DNA of 34,494 nt, taken from the NCBI GenBank assembly GCA_902522015.1, contig CABYTX010000010.1:1-34494 (forward strand). The letters are read 5' to 3'. Within the stretch, counting starts at the first letter, position 1; the number at the start of each line of letters is the position of its first letter. The DNA comes from an uncultured Alphaproteobacteria bacterium. GTDB lineage: Bacteria; Pseudomonadota; Alphaproteobacteria; HIMB59; GCA-002718135. This document shows positions 8,305 through 17,827 of this stretch, piece after piece. Made by a program: the position numbers and the translations under genes. Under the pieces are notes generated by a model. The model searched no databases and was not told the DNA's origin. It was given only the letters and a program-made list of their open reading frames with translations.

Positions 8305-9006
8305 TTAAGAAGATAACAATAAATTAACTCTTCTATTCATTTTACCTTTGTTTTCTATTTTGCCGATTTGAATTTTACCAATCTCATTAGTTGATTTCAC
8401 ATGTGTACCACCACAAGGTTGTAAATCAACATCACCAATTTTAATTAATCTTATTTTACCATCTACTTGGGGGGGTTTTACTGACATAGTTCTTACAAGT
8501 TCAGGTTTTTCTTCCAATATACTACTTTCAATTACTTCACTAGTAACGGTATGATTATCTTCAACCAACAAATTTATTTTTTCTTCTAATTCTTCTTTAT
8601 TTATTAATTTATCTGGATCATTAAAATCTAATCGACTTTTTTCATAACCAATTTGACCACCAGTTACTCCTAAAGGGACTATAGAACACAACAAGTGCAG
8701 TGCAGTATGCATTCTCATATGCTTGTATCGTAAATCCCAATTTATTTTTCCAATTATGTCAACATTCTCTTCAAGATCTTTTAGATCATCTACAATATTT
8801 ATTATTTTATTATTTTCTTTAATAGTATCTAAAACGTGTATTTTTATATTTTCAGCTTCTATTGCACCTGTGTCTCCAGGTTGACCACCACTTTTTGCAT
8901 AAAATGCTGTCTTATCTAACTCAATACGATTTTCTTCTTTCACAATACCTATAATTTTTGCTTTAAATTCTTTAAGGTATGCATCATCTTCGAATAATTT
9001 TGTCAT
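8305..9006 (-). CDS. Stand-alone alanyl-tRNA editing protein (AlaX type)
   Basis: A 233-residue trans-editing protein related to the editing domain of alanyl-tRNA synthetase; it removes serine or glycine wrongly attached to tRNA-Ala. The zinc and active-site motifs are present: HTALH (H100, H104) and CGGTH (C198, H202). The N-terminal beta domain contains YAKSGGQPGDTG (37-47), whose paired glycines mark the AlaX-M/II type. There is no synthetase or tRNA-binding domain. It is transcribed divergently from umuD across 139 bp and converges on aapP. It belongs to neither neighbour's pathway and looks like a single-gene unit. Confidence 0.88.
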   Translation of the reverse strand: MTKLFEDDAYLKEFKAKIIGIVKEENRIELDKTAFYAKSGGQPGDTGAIEAENIKIHVLDTIKENNKIINIVDDLKDLEENVDIIGKINWDLRYKHMRMHTALHLLCSIVPLGVTGGQIGYEKSRLDFNDPDKLINKEELEEKINLLVEDNHTVTSEVIESSILEEKPELVRTMSVKPPQVDGKIRLIKIGDVDLQPCGGTHVKSTNEIGKIQIGKIENKGKMNRRVNLLLSS

Positions 9007-9039
9007 AGCGTTTTTTAACAGTATTTTAAAAATATTATA

Positions 9040-9067
9040 TTGACTTTTTTCTCATTCTGAATAAATT
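9040..9067 (+). promoter_or_regulatory. Possible umuDC promoter
   Basis: TTGACT (9040-9045) with TAAATT (9062-9067) is 16 bp apart. The LexA box begins two bases downstream, so bound LexA would cover the start of transcription. The position agrees with SOS repression; the box assignment itself is tentative. Confidence 0.45.
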
Positions 9068-9068
9068 A

Positions 9069-9083
9069 GAACAAAAGTAGAAC
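9069..9083 (+). promoter_or_regulatory. LexA (SOS) operator, GAAC-N7-GAAC
   Basis: GAAC AAAAGTA GAAC is an exact match to the alphaproteobacterial LexA box (GTTC-N7-GTTC read on the other strand). It lies 63 bp before umuD. As the direct upstream site of an error-prone polymerase operon, it strongly implies LexA control and so a working SOS regulon. Confidence 0.85.
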
Positions 9084-9145
9084 AAATAATTTTATAAATA
9101 ATATAATTATTATTTATCAATTATTTAAATATTTTTTCTAATATT

Positions 9146-9583
9146 ATGTCTAAAAAAATAGAAAACTTAATATTTAAAGCTGAATCCAAAGGAGATCAAA
9201 TAACACCTTATTTTCTTGATACAGTATCTGCAGGTTTTCCATCTCCAGCTACTGATTATATGGAAAACAAACTTGATCTCAATGAATATTTGGTTCAACG
9301 TCCAACAGCAACCTATATCGTTAAAGCTAATGGCCCTTCTATGACCGATGCAGGCATATTATCAGGTGATTTACTTATTGTTGATAGAAGTATTACACCT
9401 CGCAACGACAATATTGTTATAGCCTCCATCTTTGGTGACCTAACAGTCAAAAAACTGAAAAAGAAAGATCAGTCACTATTTTTAGTTTCTGCCAATAATG
9501 AGTATCCTAGTATTCAAGTTAAAGAAGAAATGGAGTGTTTTATATGGGGGGTAGTGACATATGTCATACACAAAACTACTTAA
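9146..9583 (+). CDS. umuD: UmuD, self-cleaving subunit of DNA polymerase V
   Basis: A 145-residue LexA/UmuD-type S24 peptidase. Aligned by eye to E. coli UmuD, the nucleophile is S65 in GPSMTDAGI, the general base is K102 in LTVKKLKK, and the auto-cleavage bond is Ala29-Gly30 (in TVSAGFPSP), where E. coli has Cys-Gly. There is no DNA-binding domain, so it is UmuD and not LexA. RecA filaments would trigger cleavage to UmuD', which activates UmuC. The start ATG has no visible Shine-Dalgarno. The gene overlaps umuC by 23 bp. Confidence 0.93.
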   Translation: MSKKIENLIFKAESKGDQITPYFLDTVSAGFPSPATDYMENKLDLNEYLVQRPTATYIVKANGPSMTDAGILSGDLLIVDRSITPRNDNIVIASIFGDLTVKKLKKKDQSLFLVSANNEYPSIQVKEEMECFIWGVVTYVIHKTT

Positions 9584-10865
9584 TAGAAATCATAGCTCAG
9601 TAAATCAATCTATAGCATTGATAGATTGCAATAATTTTTATGCGTCATGTGAAAGAATATTTAATCCAAAACTTATAGGAAAACCAATTGTCGTACTTTC
9701 CAATAATGATGGTTGTATCATTGCACGATCAAAAGAAGCAAAAAAATTAGGGATAAAAATGGGTGAACCTTATTTTAAAGCAAAAAATATTATTGAAAAA
9801 AATGATGTTAAAGTTTTTTCATCTAATTATTCTTTATATGGTGATATTTCTCAGAGAGTAATGGAAACTTTATCAAGTTTCTCTTCAGAGGTAGAAATCT
9901 ACTCCATAGATGAAGCATTTCTTGGTTTAAATGGTTTTGAGAACTATGAGTTAAATACTTATTGCAGACATATTAGACAAACAATCAAGAAGTGGGTTGG
10001 TATTCCAGTTAGTATTGGAGTGGGTTCAACAAAAACACTATCAAAAATAGCTAATCATTTAGCAAAAAAACAACTAGACTATAAAGGTGTGTGCATACTA
10101 AAAAATAAAATAGAAATAAAAAAAGCATTAGAATTAACATCCATTGAAGAAGTATGGGGCATTGGAAGAAGATTATCTCTTTTCCTGAAAAAATATAATA
10201 TTCATAATGCTTATCAATTTTCGCAAATGGACAGAGGATGGATAAGAAAAAATATGGGTGTAGTGGGAGAGAAGACATACCTAGAATTAAATAGTGTATC
10301 GTGTTTAGAACTTGATTTGGTTCCAAGTGATAAACAGAGTTGTTGTGTCTCAAGATCATTTAGTCAGCCAATAGAAAAATTATTTGATTTGGAGGAATCA
10401 ATATCAACTTATGGATCAAGAGTATCAGAGAAGATAAGGGAAGAGGGGTTAGTGGCTGAGTCGATGAGTGTTTTTGTGTTAACAAATCATTTTAATAGAA
10501 GAGAGAAACAATATTCGAATTCAATAAAACTACACTTACCTTTTCCAACAAATAATAGCATAAAAATTGTTAAAAGAGCTCTTGAAGGAATTAGAAAGAT
10601 ATACCGACCAGGATTTCGTTATAAAAAAGCTGGAATTACATTATATGGTCTTAGCAGACACAATGTAACTAGAGGATTGCTTGATTATGACCGTGATACG
10701 TCGGATAGAATAATGAATACTATTGATAATATTAATTCTAGATATGGAAGTTCAACGTTAAAGATAGCTTCTGAAGGTATAGAAAAAATATGGAAGATGA
10801 AAAGAGAAAACGTATCCCCATGTTACACAACACGTTTTGAAGAATTGGTAGAAGTTAAAGCTTAG
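9561..10865 (+). CDS. umuC: UmuC, catalytic subunit of translesion DNA polymerase V
   Basis: A Y-family DNA polymerase of 434 residues that copies damaged DNA with UmuD'. The palm carboxylates are D22 in LIDCNNFYASCE and D117/E118 in YSIDEAF. VSIGVGSTKTLSKIANHLAKK and EEVWGIGRR (helix-hairpin-helix) are typical, as is the C-terminal DUF4113-like stretch with YRPGFRYKKAGITL. The ATG at 9561, inside umuD, is preceded by GGGGGG about 9 nt upstream and gives an N-terminal extension. A TTG at 9618 would give the shorter N-terminus seen in E. coli UmuC. The gene is not broken. Confidence 0.93.
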   Translation: MSYTKLLNRNHSSVNQSIALIDCNNFYASCERIFNPKLIGKPIVVLSNNDGCIIARSKEAKKLGIKMGEPYFKAKNIIEKNDVKVFSSNYSLYGDISQRVMETLSSFSSEVEIYSIDEAFLGLNGFENYELNTYCRHIRQTIKKWVGIPVSIGVGSTKTLSKIANHLAKKQLDYKGVCILKNKIEIKKALELTSIEEVWGIGRRLSLFLKKYNIHNAYQFSQMDRGWIRKNMGVVGEKTYLELNSVSCLELDLVPSDKQSCCVSRSFSQPIEKLFDLEESISTYGSRVSEKIREEGLVAESMSVFVLTNHFNRREKQYSNSIKLHLPFPTNNSIKIVKRALEGIRKIYRPGFRYKKAGITLYGLSRHNVTRGLLDYDRDTSDRIMNTIDNINSRYGSSTLKIASEGIEKIWKMKRENVSPCYTTRFEELVEVKA

Positions 10866-10871
10866 ATAAAA

Positions 10872-10946
10872 TGGCTCCCCGGGCCGGGCTCGAACCAGCG
10901 ACCGATCGGTTAACAGCCGATTGCTCTACCACTGAGCTACCGAGGA
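10872..10946 (-). tRNA. tRNA-Asn (GTT)
   Basis: On the minus strand the gene reads TCCTCGGTAGCTCAGTGG...GGTTCGAGCCCGGCCCGGGGAGCCA. The acceptor stem TCCTCGG/CCGGGGA has a G-U pair, the D-loop is AGCTCAGTGGTAGAGC, the anticodon arm is TCGGC-TGTTAA-CCGA with anticodon GTT, the T-arm is CTGGTTCGAGCCCGG, the discriminator is G, and CCA is encoded. It lies directly after umuC and downstream of tRNA-Cys. Confidence 0.97.
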
Positions 10947-10993
10947 ACACAATTTTGTTGATAATAAAAAAAAATTAAAAAACAAGAAAAATT

Positions 10994-11067
10994 TGGAGGC
11001 TCGGAGCGGAATCGAACCGCTGTGCAAGGCTTTGCAGGCCCCTACATCACCACTCTGCCACCGAGCC
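10994..11067 (-). tRNA. tRNA-Cys (GCA)
   Basis: On the minus strand it reads GGCTCGGTGGCAGAGTGGTGATG...CGGTTCGATTCCGCTCCGAGCCTCCA. The acceptor stem GGCTCGG/CCGAGCC is perfect, the anticodon loop CTGCAAA gives GCA (Cys), the discriminator is U as expected for tRNA-Cys, and CCA is encoded. It lies 47 bp upstream of tRNA-Asn and is probably co-transcribed. The 124 bp between it and the next gene hold no clear element beyond a possible TATAAT at 11159-11164. Confidence 0.97.
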
Positions 11068-11191
11068 TAAAAAAAATGACAATTATCACTATATTATTTC
11101 TAGTCAATTAATGAAAAAAAATTCTAAAGATTAATAATATAATTAAAATAATTGATTATATAATAGGTTTATATAAAGCATCCTTTAAGAA

Positions 11192-11851
11192 ATGAGTGAA
11201 ACATTTGAAATTGCAAGAAAAAATATGGTTGTTAATCAGCTGAGACCAAACAAAATTAATGAAGAAAATATCTTACAAATATTTGAAAATACTCCTAAAG
11301 AAAATTATTTGGATGTCAGCTTATGTAAGAATTGTTACCTAGATAATAATTTAGATATAACTGACAAAAGAGGATATCTTAAAAATTTACACCTAGCTCA
11401 AATTATAAAATATTCGAAAATTTTACATAATGATAAGGTATTGCATATAGGCGGCTTAACGGGCTACTTTTCTGCTTTAATTAGCTCACTATGTAAAGAA
11501 CTTCATGTTGTAGAAGAAAATAGAGAACTATTTAAATTATTAGAACATAATATTAACAATACCGATAATACTAATATTAGTTTATTTAATAATAATCTAT
11601 TAGATGGATTATCTGATAAAGCTCCATTTAGCTTAATTATTATTGACGGACCTATATTTAAAATAACTGATAAGTTAAAGAATCAATTAGCAATGAATGG
11701 AGGAAGGTTAATATATATTAAAAAAATATATGATAATTTGGGTAAGGCTTATAAAATTATAAGAAACGAAGATTTGTATTCATCTGAGTATTTATTTGAT
11801 GTAATGAGTAGTTATCAAATTCAAGAACAACAAGAGGATTTTAAATTTTAA
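11192..11851 (+). CDS. Divergent protein-L-isoaspartate O-methyltransferase-like protein
   Basis: A 219-residue SAM-dependent methyltransferase-fold protein of the PIMT family. The N-terminus ARKNMVVNQLRPNKINEENILQIFENTPKENYLD is the conserved PIMT opening. Motif I is degenerate, HIGGLTGYFSALIS near 90-102 instead of EIGTGSGYQ. HVVEENRELF and APFSLIIIDGP follow. Relatives sit immediately before tolC in many alphaproteobacteria, as here (stop and tolC ATG touch). A canonical pcm exists at 26372, so this copy may have another substrate or role. Whether it still methylates isoaspartate is unclear. Confidence 0.75.
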   Translation: MSETFEIARKNMVVNQLRPNKINEENILQIFENTPKENYLDVSLCKNCYLDNNLDITDKRGYLKNLHLAQIIKYSKILHNDKVLHIGGLTGYFSALISSLCKELHVVEENRELFKLLEHNINNTDNTNISLFNNNLLDGLSDKAPFSLIIIDGPIFKITDKLKNQLAMNGGRLIYIKKIYDNLGKAYKIIRNEDLYSSEYLFDVMSSYQIQEQQEDFKF

Positions 11852-13138
11852 ATGAGATTATTTATATTATTTTTATTACTTATTTATTCTAAATCTATAT
11901 TTGCTCTATCGATTGATGATTCTGTAAAAAGTACGATTGCAAATAATTTGAAAGTAAAAATTGCTTTTGAAAAACTGAATGAAAGCAAAGAAACTATTGA
12001 GGTAGCTATAGGCAAAAAACTTCCGACAGTTACTGGCACAATTTCTGGTACATATAGTAATAGTGATACAACATCAGCAGCTGGTGTGTCAACAACACCA
12101 GAGACTTTTACAGATAAATATAAAATTAGTATTACTCAAAATTTGTATGATGGCGGTGAAAAAAGTTTAGAAATAGAAAGATCAAAAATTATTTACGAAA
12201 ATGCAGTAATAAACTTTTATAAAACAGTTCAAGATCTATCATTAACAGCTGTAGATGGTTATTTAACTGTAATAAATTATGAAAAATCATTAGAGGCTTC
12301 CGAAAAGAATTTTGATTCTGTTTCAAGATTTTTAGAAGAAGTAAAATTAAAATATGAATTGGGATCAGCAACCATAACTGAATTGAAAAATGCTGAGAGT
12401 GCTTTTTCAATTGCTGAAACAAATCTTTTTTTAGCCAAACAAAATTACAAAGTCAGTTTAACAACATTTAAATCAATTGTTGGTAAAGAAGCTATTAATT
12501 TAGAAGATTATGTAAATATAGAAGATAATTTAAATTTTGATAACATACTTTCTGAAGTTTATAAGAATAATTTTAATATTTTAATTGCTCAAAACAATAT
12601 TAAAATTAAAGAACTTGATCTCTCAAAAGAAAAAGCTTCTAACAGACCAACCTTAGATATAACTGCTTCAACAGAGTATTCTGAGGGTTCACGAATAGAT
12701 CCTGGAAGTGAAAATACCAATGCATCAATAGGGTTAACTTTAACAATTCCTATATTTCAGCAAAACATTGACAAATCAGATATTAGAAAAATAAATTCCC
12801 AAATTTTACAAACTGAAATTGAGTTAGAGGATCTTAAAGAAAGTTTAAATATTGAGGTATCAAACTATTATAAAAACTATTTAGTTAGTAAATCAAATTT
12901 AAATACATCTTTATTAACTATAGAGTATGCAAATACTCTTCTAGAAAGTACCCAAGAGGAATATAATCTTGGGACAAAATCTATCACTGATCTAATAGAA
13001 GCAGAAACTAATCTTTTAAACGTAAATGTTGAATATTTTAATGCAAATAAAAACTATTTGATTAATTATTTTAATTTACTAGCTTTAGATGGTTCACTGA
13101 TTAAATTATTTGAGGAGTATCTTCCTAGCTATAATTAG
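11852..13138 (+). CDS. tolC: TolC-family outer membrane efflux channel
   Basis: A 428-residue outer-membrane factor that forms the exit duct for drug efflux pumps and type I secretion. The signal peptide MRLFILFLLLIYSKSIFA is followed by the usual twofold repeat of two OEP domains. The first has the LYDGGEKSLEIERSK strand-to-helix junction, and the second has LTLTIPIFQQNIDKSDI. Each half ends in a long amphipathic helix (KLKYELGSATITELKNAES; EYNLGTKSITDLIEAETNLL), the TolC helical-barrel signature. It directly follows the PIMT-like gene. No inner-membrane or periplasmic pump partner is in the window; the MATE gene at 27 kb would not use it. Confidence 0.92.
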   Translation: MRLFILFLLLIYSKSIFALSIDDSVKSTIANNLKVKIAFEKLNESKETIEVAIGKKLPTVTGTISGTYSNSDTTSAAGVSTTPETFTDKYKISITQNLYDGGEKSLEIERSKIIYENAVINFYKTVQDLSLTAVDGYLTVINYEKSLEASEKNFDSVSRFLEEVKLKYELGSATITELKNAESAFSIAETNLFLAKQNYKVSLTTFKSIVGKEAINLEDYVNIEDNLNFDNILSEVYKNNFNILIAQNNIKIKELDLSKEKASNRPTLDITASTEYSEGSRIDPGSENTNASIGLTLTIPIFQQNIDKSDIRKINSQILQTEIELEDLKESLNIEVSNYYKNYLVSKSNLNTSLLTIEYANTLLESTQEEYNLGTKSITDLIEAETNLLNVNVEYFNANKNYLINYFNLLALDGSLIKLFEEYLPSYN

Positions 13139-13175
13139 AGTTTTATTAATTTAATTAAACATTTATAATACTTAT

Positions 13176-13460
13176 ATGAATACAAAAAATTCTATCAATG
13201 AATCTCTTGAAGTCATACGAAGAGCACTTGAAGATGAAAAAAATATTTCAGATAATGATTTATCATCCAATATTTTGATACTTAACCAAAAGGTTAATAG
13301 TGATGGTACAATAAAATTACTTCAAAAAGATGAAGAGATAAATAGTGAAATTAATGATATTATAGATCAAAAACTCTCCTATCTTGTAGAAAATAAAATT
13401 GAAAAAATACTTGATGAGAAAATCCCAAAATTACTAAAAAATTATTTCGATTCAAAATAG
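13176..13460 (+). CDS. Minimal PopZ-like (DUF2497) polar organising protein
   Basis: A 94-residue, charged protein. The start (residues 7-21, INESLEVIRRALEDE) resembles the N-terminal helix of PopZ (EEILASIRRIISED). The end (53-91, EEINSEINDIIDQKL...ENKIEKILDEKIPKLLKNYF) resembles the DUF2497 C-terminal helices that build PopZ filaments and networks. Caulobacter PopZ has about 177 residues with a proline-rich acidic linker; here that linker is reduced to a short polar stretch. The position between tolC and valS is where DUF2497 genes sit in alphaproteobacteria, and this carries much of the call. PopZ anchors the ParB-parS origin region at the pole. The assignment rests on pattern and context, not a database match. 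Confidence 0.65.
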   Translation: MNTKNSINESLEVIRRALEDEKNISDNDLSSNILILNQKVNSDGTIKLLQKDEEINSEINDIIDQKLSYLVENKIEKILDEKIPKLLKNYFDSK

Positions 13461-13465
13461 TTACG

Positions 13466-16093
13466 ATGGAGCTTGATAAATTTTTTGATTTTTTAAAAGA
13501 TGAAAAAAATCTTTATTCACAATGGGAGCAATCAAATTGTTTTAAACCACAAAAAGGAGGTGAGCCTTATTCTATAATGATGCCACCACCTAATGTTACA
13601 GGCAGCTTACATATGGGTCATGCTTTAACGTTCACAATTCAAGATATATTAATCAGATATCATAGAATGAAGGGTATGGAAGTATTGTGGCAAGCAGGGA
13701 CAGATCACGCAGGGATAGCTACTCAGATGGTGGTTGAAAGAAAATTAAGTGAGTCAAATCTAGATCGACGATCTCTAGGCAGAGAAAAGTTTATTGAAAA
13801 AGTATGGGAATGGAAAAAAGAGTCAGGTGGTCAGATAAGTAATCAATTAAGAAGACTTGGGGCTTCTGCAGATTGGTCAAGAGAAAGATTTACTATGGAT
13901 GAAGGACTTTCCAATGCAGTTAAGAAAGTTTTTGTTAATTTATTTAATGATGGAATTATTTATAAAGATAAGAGATTGGTGAATTGGGACCCAAAACTTT
14001 TAACAGCTATTTCTGATCTAGAAGTAGAGCAAAGAGATACTGAAGGAAGTTTATGGCATATTAAATATCCTATAGATGAAAACAATCATATCATAGTTGC
14101 AACAACAAGACCTGAGACAATGTTAGGTGATACTGCAGTTGCCGTTCATCCAGATGATGAAAAATATAAAAATCTAATTGGCAAATTTTGTAACTTACCA
14201 ATTTCAAATAAGAAAATACCAATCATTGCTGATGAATATGCAGATCCTGAAAAAGGTTCTGGAGCGGTAAAAATTACACCTGCACATGACTTTAATGATT
14301 TTGAGGTAGGAAAGAGACATGATTTAGAATTTATTAATATTTTTGATGAAAATGCTAAACTGAACTCAAATGCTCCTGAAGAATTTCAAAATTTAGATCG
14401 ATTTGATGCAAGAAAACTAATTTTAAAAAAATTAGATGAAATGAATTTATTAATTAAAGAAGAAAAACAGCAAATGGTCATACCATATGGTGATAGATCA
14501 GGTGTTGTTATTGAGCCATGGCTGACAGACCAATGGTTTTGTGATGCAAAAAAATTATCAGTTGATCCAATATCAGCTGTTAGAGATAATACTTCTAATT
14601 TTATTCCCAAACAATGGGAAAATACATTTTATAATTGGATGGAAAACATTCAACCGTGGTGTATTTCAAGACAGTTATGGTGGGGGCATCAAATTCCTGC
14701 ATGGTATGGTCCTGATAAAAAATATTTTGTTAGTGAAACTCTAGAAGAGGCACAAAATCAAGCAAAAGAATTTTATGGAAAGGATGTTGAGCTTAGACAA
14801 GATGAAGACGTTCTAGATACTTGGTTTTCTTCTGCTCTATGGACATTCTCTACTTTAGATTGGCCAAATAAAACGTATGAATTAGATAAATTTTATCCTG
14901 GTAACGTTTTGGTTACTGGTTTTGATATCATATTTTTTTGGGTTGCGCGGATGATGATGATGGGTTCTTATTTTATGAAGGAAACTCCATTTAAAGATAT
15001 TTATATTCATCCTTTAATACGTGATGAAAAAGGACAAAAAATGTCTAAATCAAAAGGAAATATAATTGATCCTTTAGAGTTATTAGATAAATATGGCGCT
15101 GATACATTAAGATTTACACTAACAGCACTATTAAATCCTGGACGAGATGTAAAATTATCTGAAAATAGAGTTAAAGGATATAAATCATTTACAAATAAAA
15201 TTTGGAATGCTGGAAAATTTTTACAATTGAATAATTCAATTTTTATAGATGATATATCAATTGATCCAATTATTTTTGATGCAAACAAATGGATAATAAA
15301 AGAATTGAATGATTTGAACACTCAACTTGATCAATTAACTAAAAAGTATTTGTTTCATGAAATAGCCAATAAAATTTATCATTTCGTATGGCATACTTAT
15401 TGTGATTGGTACATTGAAATTATTAAACAAAATTTTGAAAATGAAAAATTTGCTGATGAAATTAAAAAAGTTTCTGGATGGACATTTATTCAAGTTTTAA
15501 AGATAATACATCCCATAATGCCATTTATAAGTGAAAAATTATGGAGATCTTTAGTTGACGATAAATCATATTTAATGAACCAAGTTTTTCAAAATTATTC
15601 AACAAATAATTCTTTTAATAATTCTAAAAAAAACTTCGAAATATTTATTGAATTCATAACATCTATAAGAAATTTGAGATCAGAACTAAATATACCCTAT
15701 AAACAATTAATAAATATCTTCATAGAAGCAAAAAATGAAGAACTTAATAATTTTCTAATTGGCTATAAAAATGAAATAAGTAATTTTTTAAAAACCAAAG
15801 ATATTAGTTTTGAAAAAATTCAGCCAAATAAGAATTCAGCTTTAATTGTATTAACATCATTGTCAGTTTTAATCCCTTTGGATGGTATTATTGACTCAGA
15901 AGCAGAACTAAAAAAATTAAACAAGAAAAAGCAAGTAGAGCAAGAAAAATTTAATAAAGTTAATGACAAATTAAACAATGATAATTTTATGAGTAAAGCT
16001 TCAGAAGAAATTATTAATAAATTTAAAAATGAGGCAAAAATTTATAAATCTTCTATTGAAAAAATTGATCAAATAATAAATACTATCAAATAG
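13466..16093 (+). CDS. valS: Valyl-tRNA synthetase
   Basis: An 875-residue class Ia aminoacyl-tRNA synthetase that charges tRNA-Val. The HIGH-like motif is [14 protein letters not shown] (41-54) and the KMSKS motif is [11 protein letters not shown] (525-529 for KMSKS). The editing domain (CP1) includes [19 protein letters not shown] and [19 protein letters not shown]. The C-terminal anticodon-binding domain ends in a coiled coil ([23 protein letters not shown]), a ValRS hallmark. Length is slightly shorter than E. coli ValS (951). It starts 5 bp after the PopZ-like gene and is followed by ilvD after one base, so the two are probably co-transcribed. Confidence 0.97.
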   Translation: MELDKFFDFLKDEKNLYSQWEQSNCFKPQKGGEPYSIMMPPPNVTGSLHMGHALTFTIQDILIRYHRMKGMEVLWQAGTDHAGIATQMVVERKLSESNLDRRSLGREKFIEKVWEWKKESGGQISNQLRRLGASADWSRERFTMDEGLSNAVKKVFVNLFNDGIIYKDKRLVNWDPKLLTAISDLEVEQRDTEGSLWHIKYPIDENNHIIVATTRPETMLGDTAVAVHPDDEKYKNLIGKFCNLPISNKKIPIIADEYADPEKGSGAVKITPAHDFNDFEVGKRHDLEFINIFDENAKLNSNAPEEFQNLDRFDARKLILKKLDEMNLLIKEEKQQMVIPYGDRSGVVIEPWLTDQWFCDAKKLSVDPISAVRDNTSNFIPKQWENTFYNWMENIQPWCISRQLWWGHQIPAWYGPDKKYFVSETLEEAQNQAKEFYGKDVELRQDEDVLDTWFSSALWTFSTLDWPNKTYELDKFYPGNVLVTGFDIIFFWVARMMMMGSYFMKETPFKDIYIHPLIRDEKGQKMSKSKGNIIDPLELLDKYGADTLRFTLTALLNPGRDVKLSENRVKGYKSFTNKIWNAGKFLQLNNSIFIDDISIDPIIFDANKWIIKELNDLNTQLDQLTKKYLFHEIANKIYHFVWHTYCDWYIEIIKQNFENEKFADEIKKVSGWTFIQVLKIIHPIMPFISEKLWRSLVDDKSYLMNQVFQNYSTNNSFNNSKKNFEIFIEFITSIRNLRSELNIPYKQLINIFIEAKNEELNNFLIGYKNEISNFLKTKDISFEKIQPNKNSALIVLTSLSVLIPLDGIIDSEAELKKLNKKKQVEQEKFNKVNDKLNNDNFMSKASEEIINKFKNEAKIYKSSIEKIDQIINTIK

Positions 16094-16094
16094 A

Positions 16095-17825
16095 ATGGAA
16101 GATAAGGGATCAAATAGAAAATCTAATTTACCTAGTAGATATGTTAGTGTAGGGCCTAAAAGTGCGCCCCATAGATCTTATTATTATGCTATGGGTTTGA
16201 AAGAACATGAAATTTATCAACCATTTGTTGGTGTTGTTAGCACTTGGAATGAATCAGCTCCTTGCAACATTACTCTCCAAGATCAAGCGCAACATGTGAA
16301 GACAGGTGTCAAAGATGCTGGAGGAACACCAAGAGAATTTACAACTATAACAGTAACAGATGGAATTGCCATGGGCCATGAGGCAATGAAATCCTCTCTC
16401 ATTAGTAGAGAGGTTATTGCAGATTCCATTGAATTGTCTGTGAGAGGTCACTGCTATGACGCAATAGTTGGACTTGCTGGCTGTGATAAATCTTTGCCAG
16501 GTTTAATGATGGCTATGGTTAGATTAAATGTACCATCTGTATTCATTTATGGAGGCTCAATCTTACCAGGAAAATATAAGGGTAAAGATGTTACTGTTAT
16601 TGATGTTTTTGAAGCAGTAGGAAAACATGCTGCTGGAACTATATCAGATCAAGATTTAAAGGATATCGAACAAGTTGCTTGCCCATCTGCTGGATCGTGT
16701 GGAGGTCAGTTTACAGCAAATACAATGGCATGTATTTCTGAAGCAGTTGGTTTAGCTCTAACAAATTCGGCTATGCCACCAGCAGTAAATACTGAAGAAA
16801 GAAAAGCTTATGGTGAAAAGAGTGGTAAAGCTATAATGAATTTATTAGAAAAGAATATAAGACCAAGGGATATAGTAACTATTGATTCATTAGTAAACGC
16901 TGCAAGAGTAGTTGCAGCTACTGGAGGTTCAACTAATGCAGCACTCCATCTTCCTGCGATAGCTAACGAAGCAGGTTTAAAATTTACATTAAGAGATGTT
17001 GTAGAAATTTATAATTCGACTCCTTATATTGGAGATATGCAACCTGGTGGAAAGTACGTTGCTAAAGATTTATATGATGTAGGAGGCGTTCCAGTTGTTA
17101 TTAAATCTTTATTAGATGGTGGTTATATAAACGGAGACTGCATAACTGTTACAGGAAAAACAATAGCTGAAAATCATAAAGAAGTAATATTCCCTACAAA
17201 TCAAGATGTTGTTTATAAATGTGATAATCCAATTAGTGAAAATAGTTCAGTCGTTGGGCTGTGGGGTAATCTTGCTCCAGATGGATGTATATCAAAAATA
17301 GCAGGTTTGAAAAATTTAACTTTTAAAGGTAAAGCTAAATGTTTTGACTCAGAAGAAGATGCTTTAACTGCAGTATTAAAAAATGAAATTAAAGCAGGAG
17401 ATGCAGTAATAATTAGATATGAAGGCCCTAAGGGAGGTCCTGGTATGCGTGAAATGCTTTCAACAACAGGTGCAATATATGGTCAAGGACTAGGCGAAAC
17501 TGTTGCATTAATTACAGATGGAAGATTTTCAGGCGGTACAAGAGGATTTTGTATTGGTCATGTAGGACCAGAAGCAGCTGTAGGAGGTATGATAGGTTTA
17601 CTTAAAGATGGGGATGAAATTATTATTGATGCTGTTAAAGGAGAAATCAATGTTACACTTTCAGATGATGAAATAGAAAAGAGAAAAAATGATTGGAAAC
17701 CAAGAAAAACTAATCATAATTCTGGATCCATATGGAAATATTCCCAAACTGTCGGGCCAGCTTACGAGGGTGCTGTTACTCAACCAGGAGCAAAAGACGA
17801 AACGCATACATACGCTGATATTTAA
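16095..17825 (+). CDS. ilvD: Dihydroxy-acid dehydratase
   Basis: A 576-residue IlvD/Edd-family iron-sulfur enzyme that turns 2,3-dihydroxy-isovalerate and -3-methylvalerate into the 2-keto acids of valine and isoleucine synthesis. The cluster cysteines are C57 (ESAPCNIT), C130 (GCDKSLPG) and C202 ([16 protein letters not shown]). [31 protein letters not shown] and the catalytic-serine-region motif are also intact. The spacing of the three cysteines fits the IlvD branch rather than 6-phosphogluconate dehydratase. It lies one base after valS, an apt pairing of valine synthesis with valine charging, and ends 2 bp from the convergent xthA. Confidence 0.95.
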   Translation: MEDKGSNRKSNLPSRYVSVGPKSAPHRSYYYAMGLKEHEIYQPFVGVVSTWNESAPCNITLQDQAQHVKTGVKDAGGTPREFTTITVTDGIAMGHEAMKSSLISREVIADSIELSVRGHCYDAIVGLAGCDKSLPGLMMAMVRLNVPSVFIYGGSILPGKYKGKDVTVIDVFEAVGKHAAGTISDQDLKDIEQVACPSAGSCGGQFTANTMACISEAVGLALTNSAMPPAVNTEERKAYGEKSGKAIMNLLEKNIRPRDIVTIDSLVNAARVVAATGGSTNAALHLPAIANEAGLKFTLRDVVEIYNSTPYIGDMQPGGKYVAKDLYDVGGVPVVIKSLLDGGYINGDCITVTGKTIAENHKEVIFPTNQDVVYKCDNPISENSSVVGLWGNLAPDGCISKIAGLKNLTFKGKAKCFDSEEDALTAVLKNEIKAGDAVIIRYEGPKGGPGMREMLSTTGAIYGQGLGETVALITDGRFSGGTRGFCIGHVGPEAAVGGMIGLLKDGDEIIIDAVKGEINVTLSDDEIEKRKNDWKPRKTNHNSGSIWKYSQTVGPAYEGAVTQPGAKDETHTYADI

Positions 17826-17827
17826 TA

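Noticed and set aside
10051-10359. 102-residue antisense ORF in umuC
   Set aside because: It is the reverse-strand shadow of a conserved polymerase and shows no recognisable motif.
10872-11067. tRNA pair as a genomic-island attachment site next to umuDC
   Set aside because: No integrase, no repeated tRNA 3' end and no base-composition break were seen nearby.
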